The notes under the pieces were generated by a model, which saw nothing but the letters and a program-made list of their open reading frames with translations, was not told the origin of the DNA and did not search any database. A program made the translations under genes and the position numbers. Source: Desulfogranum japonicum DSM 18378 (GTDB lineage: Bacteria; Desulfobacterota; Desulfobulbia; Desulfobulbales; Desulfobulbaceae). From it: a stretch of DNA of 64,000 nt. Positions 19,488-27,300 of this stretch are shown here, one piece after another (within the stretch, counting starts at the first letter, position 1; each line of letters starts with the position of its first letter). The DNA is taken from NCBI RefSeq assembly GCF_000429945.1, contig NZ_AUCV01000003.1, positions 1 to 64,000 on the forward strand. Direction: 5' to 3'.

Positions 19488-19605
19488 GGCGGTGAAAAAT
19501 ACAATCAGTCCCCTGGCTCTTCCTGTCTATGCAATCTCCCCCCGTAACAGTTTTGTTGCTATCAGCTTGGTAGGGTGCGCCGTGCGCACCATCAATCAAT
19601 CTTTG
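19488..19605 (+). repeat. Direct repeat copy 2 with REP-like hairpin
   Basis: Same unit as 18165-18285: GTGAAAAATACAATCAGTCC at the start and the palindrome GGTGCGC-CGT-GCGCACC at 19574-19590, then ATCAATCA. A related palindrome (GGTGCGT-CAC-ACGCACC, offset by one) occurs at 59392-59408. No gene is seen in 19269-19825 besides repeats. Confidence 0.75.
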
Positions 19606-19825
19606 TTTATCTTAATTTCTCTTTTAGCACAGTGAGTATAGTTGAAAAAAATTTTTTCCCTTGTGGCACAAGGGTAATTCGGAGATAGCTGTTTTTTGTG
19701 TTGCGCTATGATTCTAATGTGTTGATACTGCAAGAATCTTTATTCTGTTGAGCGCTGCTGGTGTCAGGGCGTGATAAGCAGGGTGGCTCATTTATACATC
19801 TGTAATGGTGGTAGAAAGTAAAAGC

Positions 19826-21088
19826 ATGAAGAGATTCTATTTCATATTGATGGTTGTGGGGCTGCTGATTCTGGTCGACAGCGCTTTTGCAACTGTGGTG
19901 TATCAGGGAAAGAGCAGTGATATTTTCGAGGCACGAAGCAGCACTGTTGCTCACCAGGATAAGTTGAACAGAATCATTGCCGGAATTGGTTCGGTTAAAG
20001 GGCAGGACATGCTGCAAATACAATTGACCTTGGCTACCTTTGTTGCTCCTGGAGAGGAAATCGTCGATCTTGCTGAGGAACGTTGTCAAGTGCTCAAGGA
20101 TGCCATCCTTTCCAATGTTTCTGCTGTGAAAGTGGCCTGTAAAACGCAGGGGATACCGCTGAAGGTTTCTGCAAAGGATATAGATCAAATGGATTCTTTG
20201 CCACCGCATCCGGTTGATAGACTGGTTCTTGAGATAATTCCTCTTGCGATGAATCAGGCAGATGGGGCGAGTCAGGCAGATGCTTCAAATTCGCCTGAAT
20301 CTCTGGAGCCATGGCAGAAAGAGCTGCGTAAGCGCTATGAAGCAATTTTTGCCAGGCATGGAAAGTGTGAAGTGTTTAATGACTACCAGGAGTGTGAGGA
20401 AGATTGCGGTCAATACAACACTGCTGGCAGTAAACCCGAATTTCATTCCTGTTTACTGAGAAGTGTTCGTTGTGATCTGCAGTATTCTTCTATGGCTGGA
20501 ATTTCATTGCCAATTCAAGAGTTCAGATTGAATAAAATACATGCGCTCCAGGAAACAAGTCCGCAGGTATGGGAGTTGGCAAAAGAAATACTACGAAAAA
20601 AGCATGTTGTAGAGACAGTTAGTTATGATCCACAGGTTTTAATAAAAGAAATAGAAAGTCAAAATATAGGTGTGCAATATATAAGAAGGGCAATTAAAAA
20701 AACAGATTTAGGGATTGAGCATATAAAAAAATCAACAAAAAATGCTGATGATCCCGATTTGGTAGCAATGAAACTTGGTTCATTTTACAATAACTGGATA
20801 GCGCACGATGATGGGCTTGCTACATATTATCTACATTGGAATATACGTTCAAGCATTTCACATATAAGATCTCTCCATAATTTTGTGAGGAAAAATATTG
20901 GTATGATTTTGTTGGGTTCAAATTCAGATTATCCTTTGTGCTTTCCGACAGTAATGTATTTTAATGGGTATCCTGAGCAAAATGAATATTATGGTGGTAA
21001 ATATATTGGTAGATTAAATGAATTTTATAAGCTTCATATTTTAAATGAAATGAATATGTATAATCTTCAGGAGCTTCCTCTCGAATAG
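19826..21088 (+). CDS. Unrecognised secreted protein
   Basis: A 420-residue protein with a clear signal peptide (MKRFYFILMVVGLLILVDS, cleavage after AFA). I do not recognise the mature part. Residues ~20-150 are predicted alpha/beta with IIAGIGSVKGQDMLQIQL and LAEERCQVLKDAIL. A Cys-rich middle (CEVFNDYQECEEDCGQ, SCLLRSVRC) could form disulfides. The last ~170 residues are rich in Lys, Ile and Asn and the DNA from about 20590 on is strikingly AT-rich, unlike the first half. That looks like a mosaic or fused gene. An ATG seven codons upstream is possible, but 19826 gives a standard signal peptide. Confidence 0.6.
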   Translation: MKRFYFILMVVGLLILVDSAFATVVYQGKSSDIFEARSSTVAHQDKLNRIIAGIGSVKGQDMLQIQLTLATFVAPGEEIVDLAEERCQVLKDAILSNVSAVKVACKTQGIPLKVSAKDIDQMDSLPPHPVDRLVLEIIPLAMNQADGASQADASNSPESLEPWQKELRKRYEAIFARHGKCEVFNDYQECEEDCGQYNTAGSKPEFHSCLLRSVRCDLQYSSMAGISLPIQEFRLNKIHALQETSPQVWELAKEILRKKHVVETVSYDPQVLIKEIESQNIGVQYIRRAIKKTDLGIEHIKKSTKNADDPDLVAMKLGSFYNNWIAHDDGLATYYLHWNIRSSISHIRSLHNFVRKNIGMILLGSNSDYPLCFPTVMYFNGYPEQNEYYGGKYIGRLNEFYKLHILNEMNMYNLQELPLE

Positions 21089-21301
21089 TCAGTGATTTGC
21101 TGTGATGTGTAATAAAGAGGGCGTAACAGTTTCATAGAGTAATTCAGCTGTCCAATGTCGATTTATATCCTGCCTTTAATGCAATGTTTTTACGCACAAT
21201 GGTTTCTCTTTTGAGGAATGCAGCATAGTCGTAAATTCAACATGTTTGCTATCTCTGGTAAGTCAACAATTCTGTAGTCAGTAAGAAATATAGTATAAAA
21301 C

Positions 21302-21335
21302 AGGCCCCCAATCTGATGCGATGGGGCCTTTTTTA
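21302..21335. terminator. Bidirectional terminator-like hairpin
   Basis: AGGCCCC and GGGGCCT (arms 21302-21308 and 21323-21329) followed by TTTTTTAT on the plus strand. On the minus strand TGTTTTATAC follows. It lies between the secreted-protein gene and the tail of the nap operon, so it could serve both. Confidence 0.7.
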
Positions 21336-21359
21336 TACAGTTCTGTATTCAGGTGAATC

Positions 21360-21626
21360 TTATAGTGGGCCGGTACTCATCACCGGGCTGAGATCCTCAA
21401 TCTTTCCGGTTTCAAGACGTTTGTTGTAGATATCTTCAATATCCTTGTAGATCTGGAACAGCTGGGAGAAACCATTCCAATGGTTGTAGTCCGGTCCATT
21501 CATTGCTGTGCCGTCGCGTGCGCGGCGGCCAGCGTGTTAGCAGAAGTAGTATTCCAGTTCCTGGAAGGGGTCTTTCCAGGCGTCGGTCTTTACGAGTTTT
21601 TTTTCTGCCAAGGCATTGTACAGGCA
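21360..21626 (-). pseudogene. Remnant of a C-terminus resembling octaheme cytochrome c / hydroxylamine oxidoreductase
   Basis: Directly after napH one minus-strand frame encodes about 85 residues with two in-frame stops: NALAEKKLVKTDAWKDPFQ, LEYYFC, stop, [37 protein letters not shown] and a natural end STGPL. HAGRRAR..G.AMNGPDY.HW resembles, from memory, the tail of hydroxylamine-oxidoreductase-like octaheme cytochromes of anaerobes. All heme sites would have been upstream and are gone. The last 47 codons (from ATG at 21503) are still open, but an isolated tail is unlikely to work. Family assignment is moderate; the interrupted frame itself is directly seen. Confidence 0.55.
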
Positions 21627-21638
21627 TCAGGCACTTGC

Positions 21639-22487
21639 TTACTGGTATTTTGTGTTCCACGAAAAACGCAATGCTCCTGTTCGGCAACTATCCAAACATT
21701 CACCGCAGTTCCAGCAATAGGCGGTTATGCCTTCGCCCATTTGCGGTACGAGTCCCATGGGGCACGTTTGTTCACATGCTCCGCAGTCAACACATTGTGT
21801 ACTTTCAACGACCACCAGCAGCTTGCGTTTGCTGCCTAGAAGTGCAAGCAACGCTCCAAGGGGGCAAAAGCTACGGCAGAAAAAACGACGGGTTACGAGT
21901 TCCAGGGTGATGATAACTAACAACAGCACACCCTCTATTGCCAGGGTATGGAAAAAGACGAGCATCATCATTTCCCGCCCCACCAACCCAGGTGGAGAAA
22001 GAAACACAAACAGCGGCGCTCCAATAATCATGGAGATCAGTATTTCAGCCAGCAGGGTGAACCAGAGAACCTTTTTGACAACGATAAGCCGATTACGAAG
22101 ATATTTTTTACGGCTGACAGCCCGCCGAAGCCTGTCGGTAATTTCCAGGATAAAGGTCACAGGACAGATCCAGGAGCAGAATACGCGGCCAAGCAGCAAC
22201 ACGAGAAGCAAGGGCAGCACCATGCCGATAATTGACGGCATATACACTGTCTTGGTAATCAGGAGGCTTTCAAGCCCTTCCAGCGGTGAGACAAACCAGA
22301 GAGATCCTATGCCGAAGGATTGATACCAGCCTTGCACGAAGCTGTTGTGCAGGTAATAGTTGATGCATGGATTAATGGCTATGATCAGGAAGGCGCAGAA
22401 CAGGATAATGAAGCGCAGTGTTGTATACCGGAATCTTCGCTGTTGCGAGTTTCTCCCTTTTTTTGTGTAGACCCCGGGCTGGTTCAT
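21639..22487 (-). CDS. napH: NapH-type membrane ferredoxin (quinol oxidation for nitrate reductase)
   Basis: A 282-residue membrane protein with about four to five hydrophobic segments. Two CxxxCP signatures at the membrane face are present (FCSWICPVTF, FCRSFCPLGAL), and a C-terminal pair of [4Fe-4S] sites (CVDCGACEQTCPMG, CWNCGECLDSCRTG). NapH passes quinol electrons with NapG toward NapA. The ATG at 22487 overlaps the napG stop as ATGA, which fixes the start; an upstream extension would run through napG. It is the last intact gene of the nap operon. Confidence 0.9.
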   Translation of the reverse strand: MNQPGVYTKKGRNSQQRRFRYTTLRFIILFCAFLIIAINPCINYYLHNSFVQGWYQSFGIGSLWFVSPLEGLESLLITKTVYMPSIIGMVLPLLLVLLLGRVFCSWICPVTFILEITDRLRRAVSRKKYLRNRLIVVKKVLWFTLLAEILISMIIGAPLFVFLSPPGLVGREMMMLVFFHTLAIEGVLLLVIITLELVTRRFFCRSFCPLGALLALLGSKRKLLVVVESTQCVDCGACEQTCPMGLVPQMGEGITAYCWNCGECLDSCRTGALRFSWNTKYQ

Positions 22488-23077
22488 ACCGTCACCTTGT
22501 CGCGGGCATAGAGCGGCTCGATATTGATTGCTTTGTTGCCGTTGGCTAAGGTTACAGGGCACGCGTTTGTACATAGTCCGCAACCGGTGCAGTGGTCGGG
22601 TAATATGACTGGCTTAAGTTGGTCAAGTCGTATTGCTTTTTCCGGGAAGGGGCATTTGTCGTAGCAGGTGCGGCACAGCGCGGTGTTTTGCCAGGCCGCA
22701 CAGCTGAACTGGTCAATGATGGCAAGCCCCATTCGTGTTGATTCCTGGCTGACTCGGAGCAGGCTGCCAGTGGGGCACACGTCGACACACTTCATGCAGA
22801 GATAGCAGGGAATGTTTTCCACCTGAACAAGTGGAGTGCCGGCGTGTATACCGGCCCGGATATCGAGCATGATTATTGAACGATATGGGCACACCTCGAC
22901 GCAACGGCCACACCGGATGCATTTTGCAGGGAATATTTCCTCAGGGACAGCACCAGGCGGGCGCAACCGGTTTTTCGTGACCGGACTTTCAAGGAATCTG
23001 GCTCCTGCCTGGTGCGGAGAAAGGCCGGTCACGGAAAGAGTTGCTCCTAATAGTTTCAGGAACGCTCGTCTTTTCAA
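22484..23077 (-). CDS. napG: NapG-type periplasmic ferredoxin
   Basis: A 197-residue Tat substrate. KRRAFLKLLGA opens it, and four cysteine clusters follow: CIRCGRCVEVCP, CYLCMKCVDVCP, CRTCYDKCP and CTGCGLCTNACP, enough for four [4Fe-4S] centres. NapG carries electrons between NapH and the NapA branch in the periplasm. The frame has no ATG near the N-terminus; TTG at 23077 gives the normal Tat start, with weak ribosome binding, probably through coupling to napD, whose stop is 21 bp upstream. Confidence 0.9.
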   Translation of the reverse strand: MKRRAFLKLLGATLSVTGLSPHQAGARFLESPVTKNRLRPPGAVPEEIFPAKCIRCGRCVEVCPYRSIIMLDIRAGIHAGTPLVQVENIPCYLCMKCVDVCPTGSLLRVSQESTRMGLAIIDQFSCAAWQNTALCRTCYDKCPFPEKAIRLDQLKPVILPDHCTGCGLCTNACPVTLANGNKAINIEPLYARDKVTV

Positions 23078-23098
23078 TGGATTGAGTTTTTCGCTTTT

Positions 23099-23395
23099 TT
23101 AAACAGAAGGTGCCTTGAAACCAAATGGTTTTGTCGTTGTCTCCCCCCTGGCCATACGTTCAGCTTCATCTTCAATGTTGAGATAGGTCATGCCGATGTT
23201 GAGGATATGGTCGTGATTATTAAGGCGCTCGATGAGTTTTTCCATCTCTTCAGAGGAATCCGTCTCCAGGACAGTAACGATATTTCCTCTGTGGTCTGCG
23301 CCATGAATTTCTACAGATTTATAGGCATTCAGATTTTTAATAACCGTATATCTGTGTCCGGGACTGCAGCTTATAACAACACCGCTTATTGGCAT
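23099..23395 (-). CDS. napD: NapD, chaperone for nitrate reductase export
   Basis: A 98-residue cytoplasmic protein with the NapD fold signature: an N-terminal ISGVVISCSPGH strand, EIHGADHRGNIVTVLE in the middle, and ILNIGMTYLNIEDE near the end. NapD binds the twin-arginine peptide of NapA and holds it until the molybdenum cofactor is inserted. It lies between napA (75 bp upstream) and napG, the order found in Desulfovibrio. Confidence 0.9.
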   Translation of the reverse strand: MPISGVVISCSPGHRYTVIKNLNAYKSVEIHGADHRGNIVTVLETDSSEEMEKLIERLNNHDHILNIGMTYLNIEDEAERMARGETTTKPFGFKAPSV

Positions 23396-23470
23396 GGTGC
23401 CTCCTGTGGTTATAACTGGCTGGTTAGGGTGAGCCGGCCATGATTGCTTATGACCGGCTCGTTCTTTTCA

Positions 23471-25858
23471 TTATCCAACAAGATAGGGCTTCAGGGGTTG
23501 GGGGCCGGAAACCCTTTTAACCCTGACCGCACATATTTTGAATTCCGGTTCTTTGGAACCAGGGTCAATGGCATCCTTGGTTACCTTGTTGATCATCCGG
23601 TCCTTGTGCTGGTCGTGCCAGTAGGCGAAGACCATACCTTCCACCGGACCTTCATACACCTTGGCCGGCATAATGTTGACACCTCTTCGCGATGTCAGCT
23701 CAACCATGTCGCCCGGTTTAATGCCAAGCTTCTGTGCATCTTTGGGGTTTATCTCCACGTGTGCGTATGGGTTTGCCCGAAGGAGTTCAGGTACACGGCC
23801 GGTCATGGACATGGTATGCCAGTGATCGATGATGCGTCCGGTGGAGAGATAAAAGGGATATTCGCTGTCAGGTATTTCTTCGGGATCAGCCTGGTCACGT
23901 AGCCAGATCCACAGCTTACGATCCGGGTGGGCAGGACCGTAGAATTGATATGGCAGGTCGTCCTTGGATTCTGTATCAGCCATCGGGTCACGTCCCTTGA
24001 CAAACTTCTTCACCGTGCCCCCGGTGAGGGCGTATTCTTCAGTAGGCGCTGGCCATTGAACACCGTCTTTCATCTGTTCAAGTACTTCGTAGGTTGCCCC
24101 CCGCAGATCGTTGTCACGATGGGCTGTGAGTTTTTGGGAATATTCGTTCCAGATAGCCTTGGGCAACTCGTATCCTTCCTCAAGCCCTTCAAATGGCTTG
24201 ATGCATTGGGCAATGACCGGATCGTTTAATTTTTCGGAAAGTTTTCTGGCCCACTCACGGATAATCCAGACTTCGGGTTTAGCGTCTCCCGGTGGTTCGA
24301 TAGCCTTTTTCGTTAGCTGTGAGCGCCTCTCTGTGCAGCCGTATACACCGGTTTTCTCGAAGTGGAAACAGGTGGGCAGTACAAGATTGGCGGTTTGCGT
24401 GGTCAGGGTGTGGAAGATATCGGTGGTGATGATAAATACATCTTCCCGGGCCATTCCCTTGTTATACAGATTGCAGTTGGGTAATGACTGTACCGGGCTG
24501 GTACAGTTGATCCAGATTGCCTTGATCCTGGCATCGTTTATGGCACTGAACATGGCCATTGTGTGCAGGCCGGGTTTGGGAGGAATACGACCTTGGGGAA
24601 CTCCCCAGGCTTTTTCCACCTGGGTACGCATCTTTTCATTTGCCACCGGACGGTGCCCTGGCAGTATATGGCAGAGGCCCCCGCCTTCACGAACACCACC
24701 GCAGGCGTTGGGTTGACCGGTGAGGGAAAGGGAATCAGCACCGTCTTTGAGGAGCTGGCCTGTGAGTATATGCAGGTTGTGGACCAGGTTGTTGGCCCAT
24801 ACGCCTTGTTTGCGCTGATTAAGGCCCATGGTCCAGAGGCTGACGGTCCCCTTGGAGTTTGCAAACCATCTTGCCGTTTCTCGAACATCATCCGCGCTGA
24901 ACGAGTTGCCACAGATTGTAACGACCTTTTCCGGTGTATACTCGGCAACCTGCGCTTTGTATGCCTCAAAGTCAACAGTCTCTTTACCGCTTTTAAAGGT
25001 GGTATATTTGTTAAGGAAATCTTCATCGTAGAGTTTCTCTTCGATGATTACGTTTGCCATGGCGTTAAGCAGAGCCAGGTCGGTGCCTGGTTTGAACTGC
25101 AGGTGTTTATCTGCAATTCTGGAGGTCTGAGAAAGTCGTGGGTCAACGTTGATTACTTTGACGGTATCCGGGTTGTCGAGCTTGCGTCGCATTATTCGCC
25201 GAAACAGGACAGGGTGAGCTTCAGCTGTATTGGAGCCAATGATAAAAAAACAGTGGGCTTTTTCGATGTCGGAGTAGCCACCGATCGGTTCGTCCGCTCC
25301 AAATGATGTAAGGTATCCGCCCACTGCACTGGCCATGCAGAGGCGTGGGTTACCCTCTACGTTGTTGGATTGCAGGCCCCCGCGCATGATTTTTTGAAAA
25401 AAATAGGTTTCCTCTGTGAGTGCCTGACCGGAGCCGTAATATGCCACGGCCTCGCCGCCTCCTTCCTTGTGCGCTTTGGCAAATTCGTCTGCTGCAATGT
25501 TGAGCGCCTCATCCCAGGAGATTTCCTTGAAGGTGTCGGTTTTCTTTTTGCGATATAGTGGCTTGACCAGGCGGTCCGGATGACCCATGCATTTCCAGAA
25601 ATGCATGCCTTTCATGCAGAGGTATCCGAAATTGGTTCTAGCCTCGGGGACACCACGTAAGCCGACTGGGTTACCGTTTTTTACACCCAGTTCAACGCGG
25701 CAACCTACACCGCAAAGGCGGCAAGAGCCACGGTGCCAGCTGATATTTTCGTTGGCGTTTGCCACTGAACCCCTGTCGATGGACAGGTCCAGGCCTGCAT
25801 AGGAGGCGGCGGAAAGTGCGGCTGCTTTTTTTATAAATTCTCGTCGTGTCTGTGCCAT
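23471..25858 (-). CDS. napA: NapA, periplasmic nitrate reductase catalytic subunit
   Basis: A 795-residue molybdenum enzyme that reduces nitrate to nitrite in the periplasm. The N-terminus is a Tat signal (TRREFIKKAAALSAASYAG). One [4Fe-4S] site fits CX2CX3CX27C, beginning CRLCGVGC and ending at YLCMKG. The molybdenum ligand is the Cys of RLCMASAVGGYLTSFG. The C-terminal cofactor-binding domain has STGRIIDHWHTMSMTGR. The ATG at 25858 removes 23 spurious residues. No napB exists nearby; the tetraheme NapM encoded just before it is the probable electron donor, as in Desulfovibrio. Assignment to NapA over assimilatory or formate-type relatives rests on the napD/G/H neighbours. Confidence 0.93.
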   Translation of the reverse strand: MAQTRREFIKKAAALSAASYAGLDLSIDRGSVANANENISWHRGSCRLCGVGCRVELGVKNGNPVGLRGVPEARTNFGYLCMKGMHFWKCMGHPDRLVKPLYRKKKTDTFKEISWDEALNIAADEFAKAHKEGGGEAVAYYGSGQALTEETYFFQKIMRGGLQSNNVEGNPRLCMASAVGGYLTSFGADEPIGGYSDIEKAHCFFIIGSNTAEAHPVLFRRIMRRKLDNPDTVKVINVDPRLSQTSRIADKHLQFKPGTDLALLNAMANVIIEEKLYDEDFLNKYTTFKSGKETVDFEAYKAQVAEYTPEKVVTICGNSFSADDVRETARWFANSKGTVSLWTMGLNQRKQGVWANNLVHNLHILTGQLLKDGADSLSLTGQPNACGGVREGGGLCHILPGHRPVANEKMRTQVEKAWGVPQGRIPPKPGLHTMAMFSAINDARIKAIWINCTSPVQSLPNCNLYNKGMAREDVFIITTDIFHTLTTQTANLVLPTCFHFEKTGVYGCTERRSQLTKKAIEPPGDAKPEVWIIREWARKLSEKLNDPVIAQCIKPFEGLEEGYELPKAIWNEYSQKLTAHRDNDLRGATYEVLEQMKDGVQWPAPTEEYALTGGTVKKFVKGRDPMADTESKDDLPYQFYGPAHPDRKLWIWLRDQADPEEIPDSEYPFYLSTGRIIDHWHTMSMTGRVPELLRANPYAHVEINPKDAQKLGIKPGDMVELTSRRGVNIMPAKVYEGPVEGMVFAYWHDQHKDRMINKVTKDAIDPGSKEPEFKICAVRVKRVSGPQPLKPYLVG

Positions 25859-25895
25859 TCTATAGTCTCCTTCGTTATGTTCGCTATCTTTCCGG

Positions 25896-26276
25896 TTACT
25901 TCGCTGTTTTGAACGAGTGGGGCACATGACAGTCCCAGCACGGTTTGTCGGCGGGACATTTCTTCAGCATGTCCGCGTGGCAGGCCGCACAATCTTCGCG
26001 TTCTGGAGTAACTTTGAAGGTTTCGAAGGTTCCATGGCACTGATAACATTTTACCATGGCGAGCCCGTGGATCGAGTTGAACCATTCTTTTTGTAGATCA
26101 GGGGTTGTTTCACTGTGGCAGTCGGAGCATGGCATCAACATTTCCTGTTCTGTCAGGTCAGGATGGATAGTATTTTGAGGACTTCCTATGACGACCGGTG
26201 GGGCAGAAAAAATTAAAATCGTCAGAAGCAGCAGGAGTCTCTTTCTGGAAATCATTTTCTTTTCCTGTTTCACCAT
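25896..26276 (-). CDS. napM: NapM-type tetraheme cytochrome c
   Basis: A 126-residue exported protein (signal: basic start, RLLLLLTILIFSAPPVVIG). It has four heme-binding motifs: CSDCH, CYQCH, CAACH and CWDCH, with extra His residues for axial ligation. It is the first gene of the nap operon, 37 bp upstream of napA, where Desulfovibrio carries NapM; it should deliver electrons to NapA. AAGGAGAAAC precedes the ATG at 26276; a second ATG at 26255 is also possible. No NapC-type membrane cytochrome is present beside it. Confidence 0.87.
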   Translation of the reverse strand: MVKQEKKMISRKRLLLLLTILIFSAPPVVIGSPQNTIHPDLTEQEMLMPCSDCHSETTPDLQKEWFNSIHGLAMVKCYQCHGTFETFKVTPEREDCAACHADMLKKCPADKPCWDCHVPHSFKTAK

Positions 26277-26400
26277 GTTTCTCCTTGTTCGGATTAAAGT
26301 GCTGATGCAGAAATATCAGAATATAATTTGCGTAGTCAGTCCTTTGCATACCGTGGTGGTACAGCAACGCATCTGTTGTATAGAGGTAACTGGCATAGAG

Positions 26401-26555
26401 GTAACTGGCCACAGTGCACCTGATCTGTCCGCGATCAGTCTGGCTTACGTATGACCCAATATGCCGGTCTGGTTGTGAAAACTTCAGGCACGCTGCAACG
26501 AGTTACAATTATAGGGGAATTGTTAGTCTCGGGCATTTCCCCTATGAGGATTTAC
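26401..26555. repeat. GTAACT-type 155-bp dispersed repeat, near-complete copy
   Basis: GTAACTGGCCACAGTGCACC, TCCGCGATCAGTCTGGCTTA, CGTATGACCCAATATG, CTTCAGGCACGCTGCAA, CGAGTTACAATTATAGGGG and the end TTTCCCCTATGAGGATTTACC. It aligns over its length with 59142-59298. It lies 125 bp upstream of napM, so it may affect nap transcription. Confidence 0.75.
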
Positions 26556-26994
26556 CTATACAGAAAGCAATACCGGCCAGTAGTGAATGAAGACCGGCAA
26601 AAAGAAATATGACGTGTTACCCAAGATGGTAACGATAGTATATTGTATGCAGCCAAAAGACTCCCAGCGGTGGAATCAGGTTCTTCTGGCTGTTGTACAT
26701 AACAAAGGGAGACACAAGAAGAAGAGAAATTCATACATCCGTCGCAATAACAGGCAACGTCTGTAATTCACTCTTGTTATGTTAACGTAGAATCGGTTTT
26801 GATGTCAAATTCACTCTCTGACAAAGTGATCAAATGTACTGAAATTCAGATTTATTCATTTATTATAGAAAGATCGCTTCTTTTGATATCGTGCTTCTAT
26901 TCCTGTATGGAATCGTTGTTATAATAATTATGAATTTGAGTTATTGCGTGCAGTCATGTAGGGTAGTTCCAGCATAACGGTTTACCGGGAAATA

Positions 26995-27163
26995 GTAACT
27001 GATCACAGGTACTCCGCGAAGTCTCCCGCTGGTCGTTTATCTCTTTGCACGATCGCGGTTTCTCGCATAGATTGCCTAGCGGAGTCTCCGCTTACCTGGA
27101 GTCTCCGCTTACCAGCAAAAAACCGCGTTTGCCAAAATCTGAAGCACCTGTGACCAAGTTACC
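26995..27163. repeat. Family E inverted-repeat element, copy 1
   Basis: Ends are GTAACTGATCACAGGTACT and, inverted, GTAACTTGGTCACAGGTGC. The inside holds CTGGTCGTTTATCTCTTTG and CGGAGTCTCCGCTTACC, the latter partly doubled. A full copy in the opposite orientation is at 44106-44256 and a shorter one at 34638-34744. The rest of 26556-27300 shows no gene. Confidence 0.75.
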
Positions 27164-27300
27164 ATAATACGGAAGACATGACCACCATGGGTGGCACAAC
27201 TAAAGCACTTTGCAGGACTGACTGAAAAGACGCATGGCAAGTCTGATTCATGGTCGGTGATGTGAGGCGTTTCATCAGAAGAGTTTCAAGAGGTATTTTT

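Noticed and set aside
26552-26734. Short minus-strand frame upstream of napM.
   Set aside because: No ribosome site or protein-like composition; the region is intergenic between repeats.
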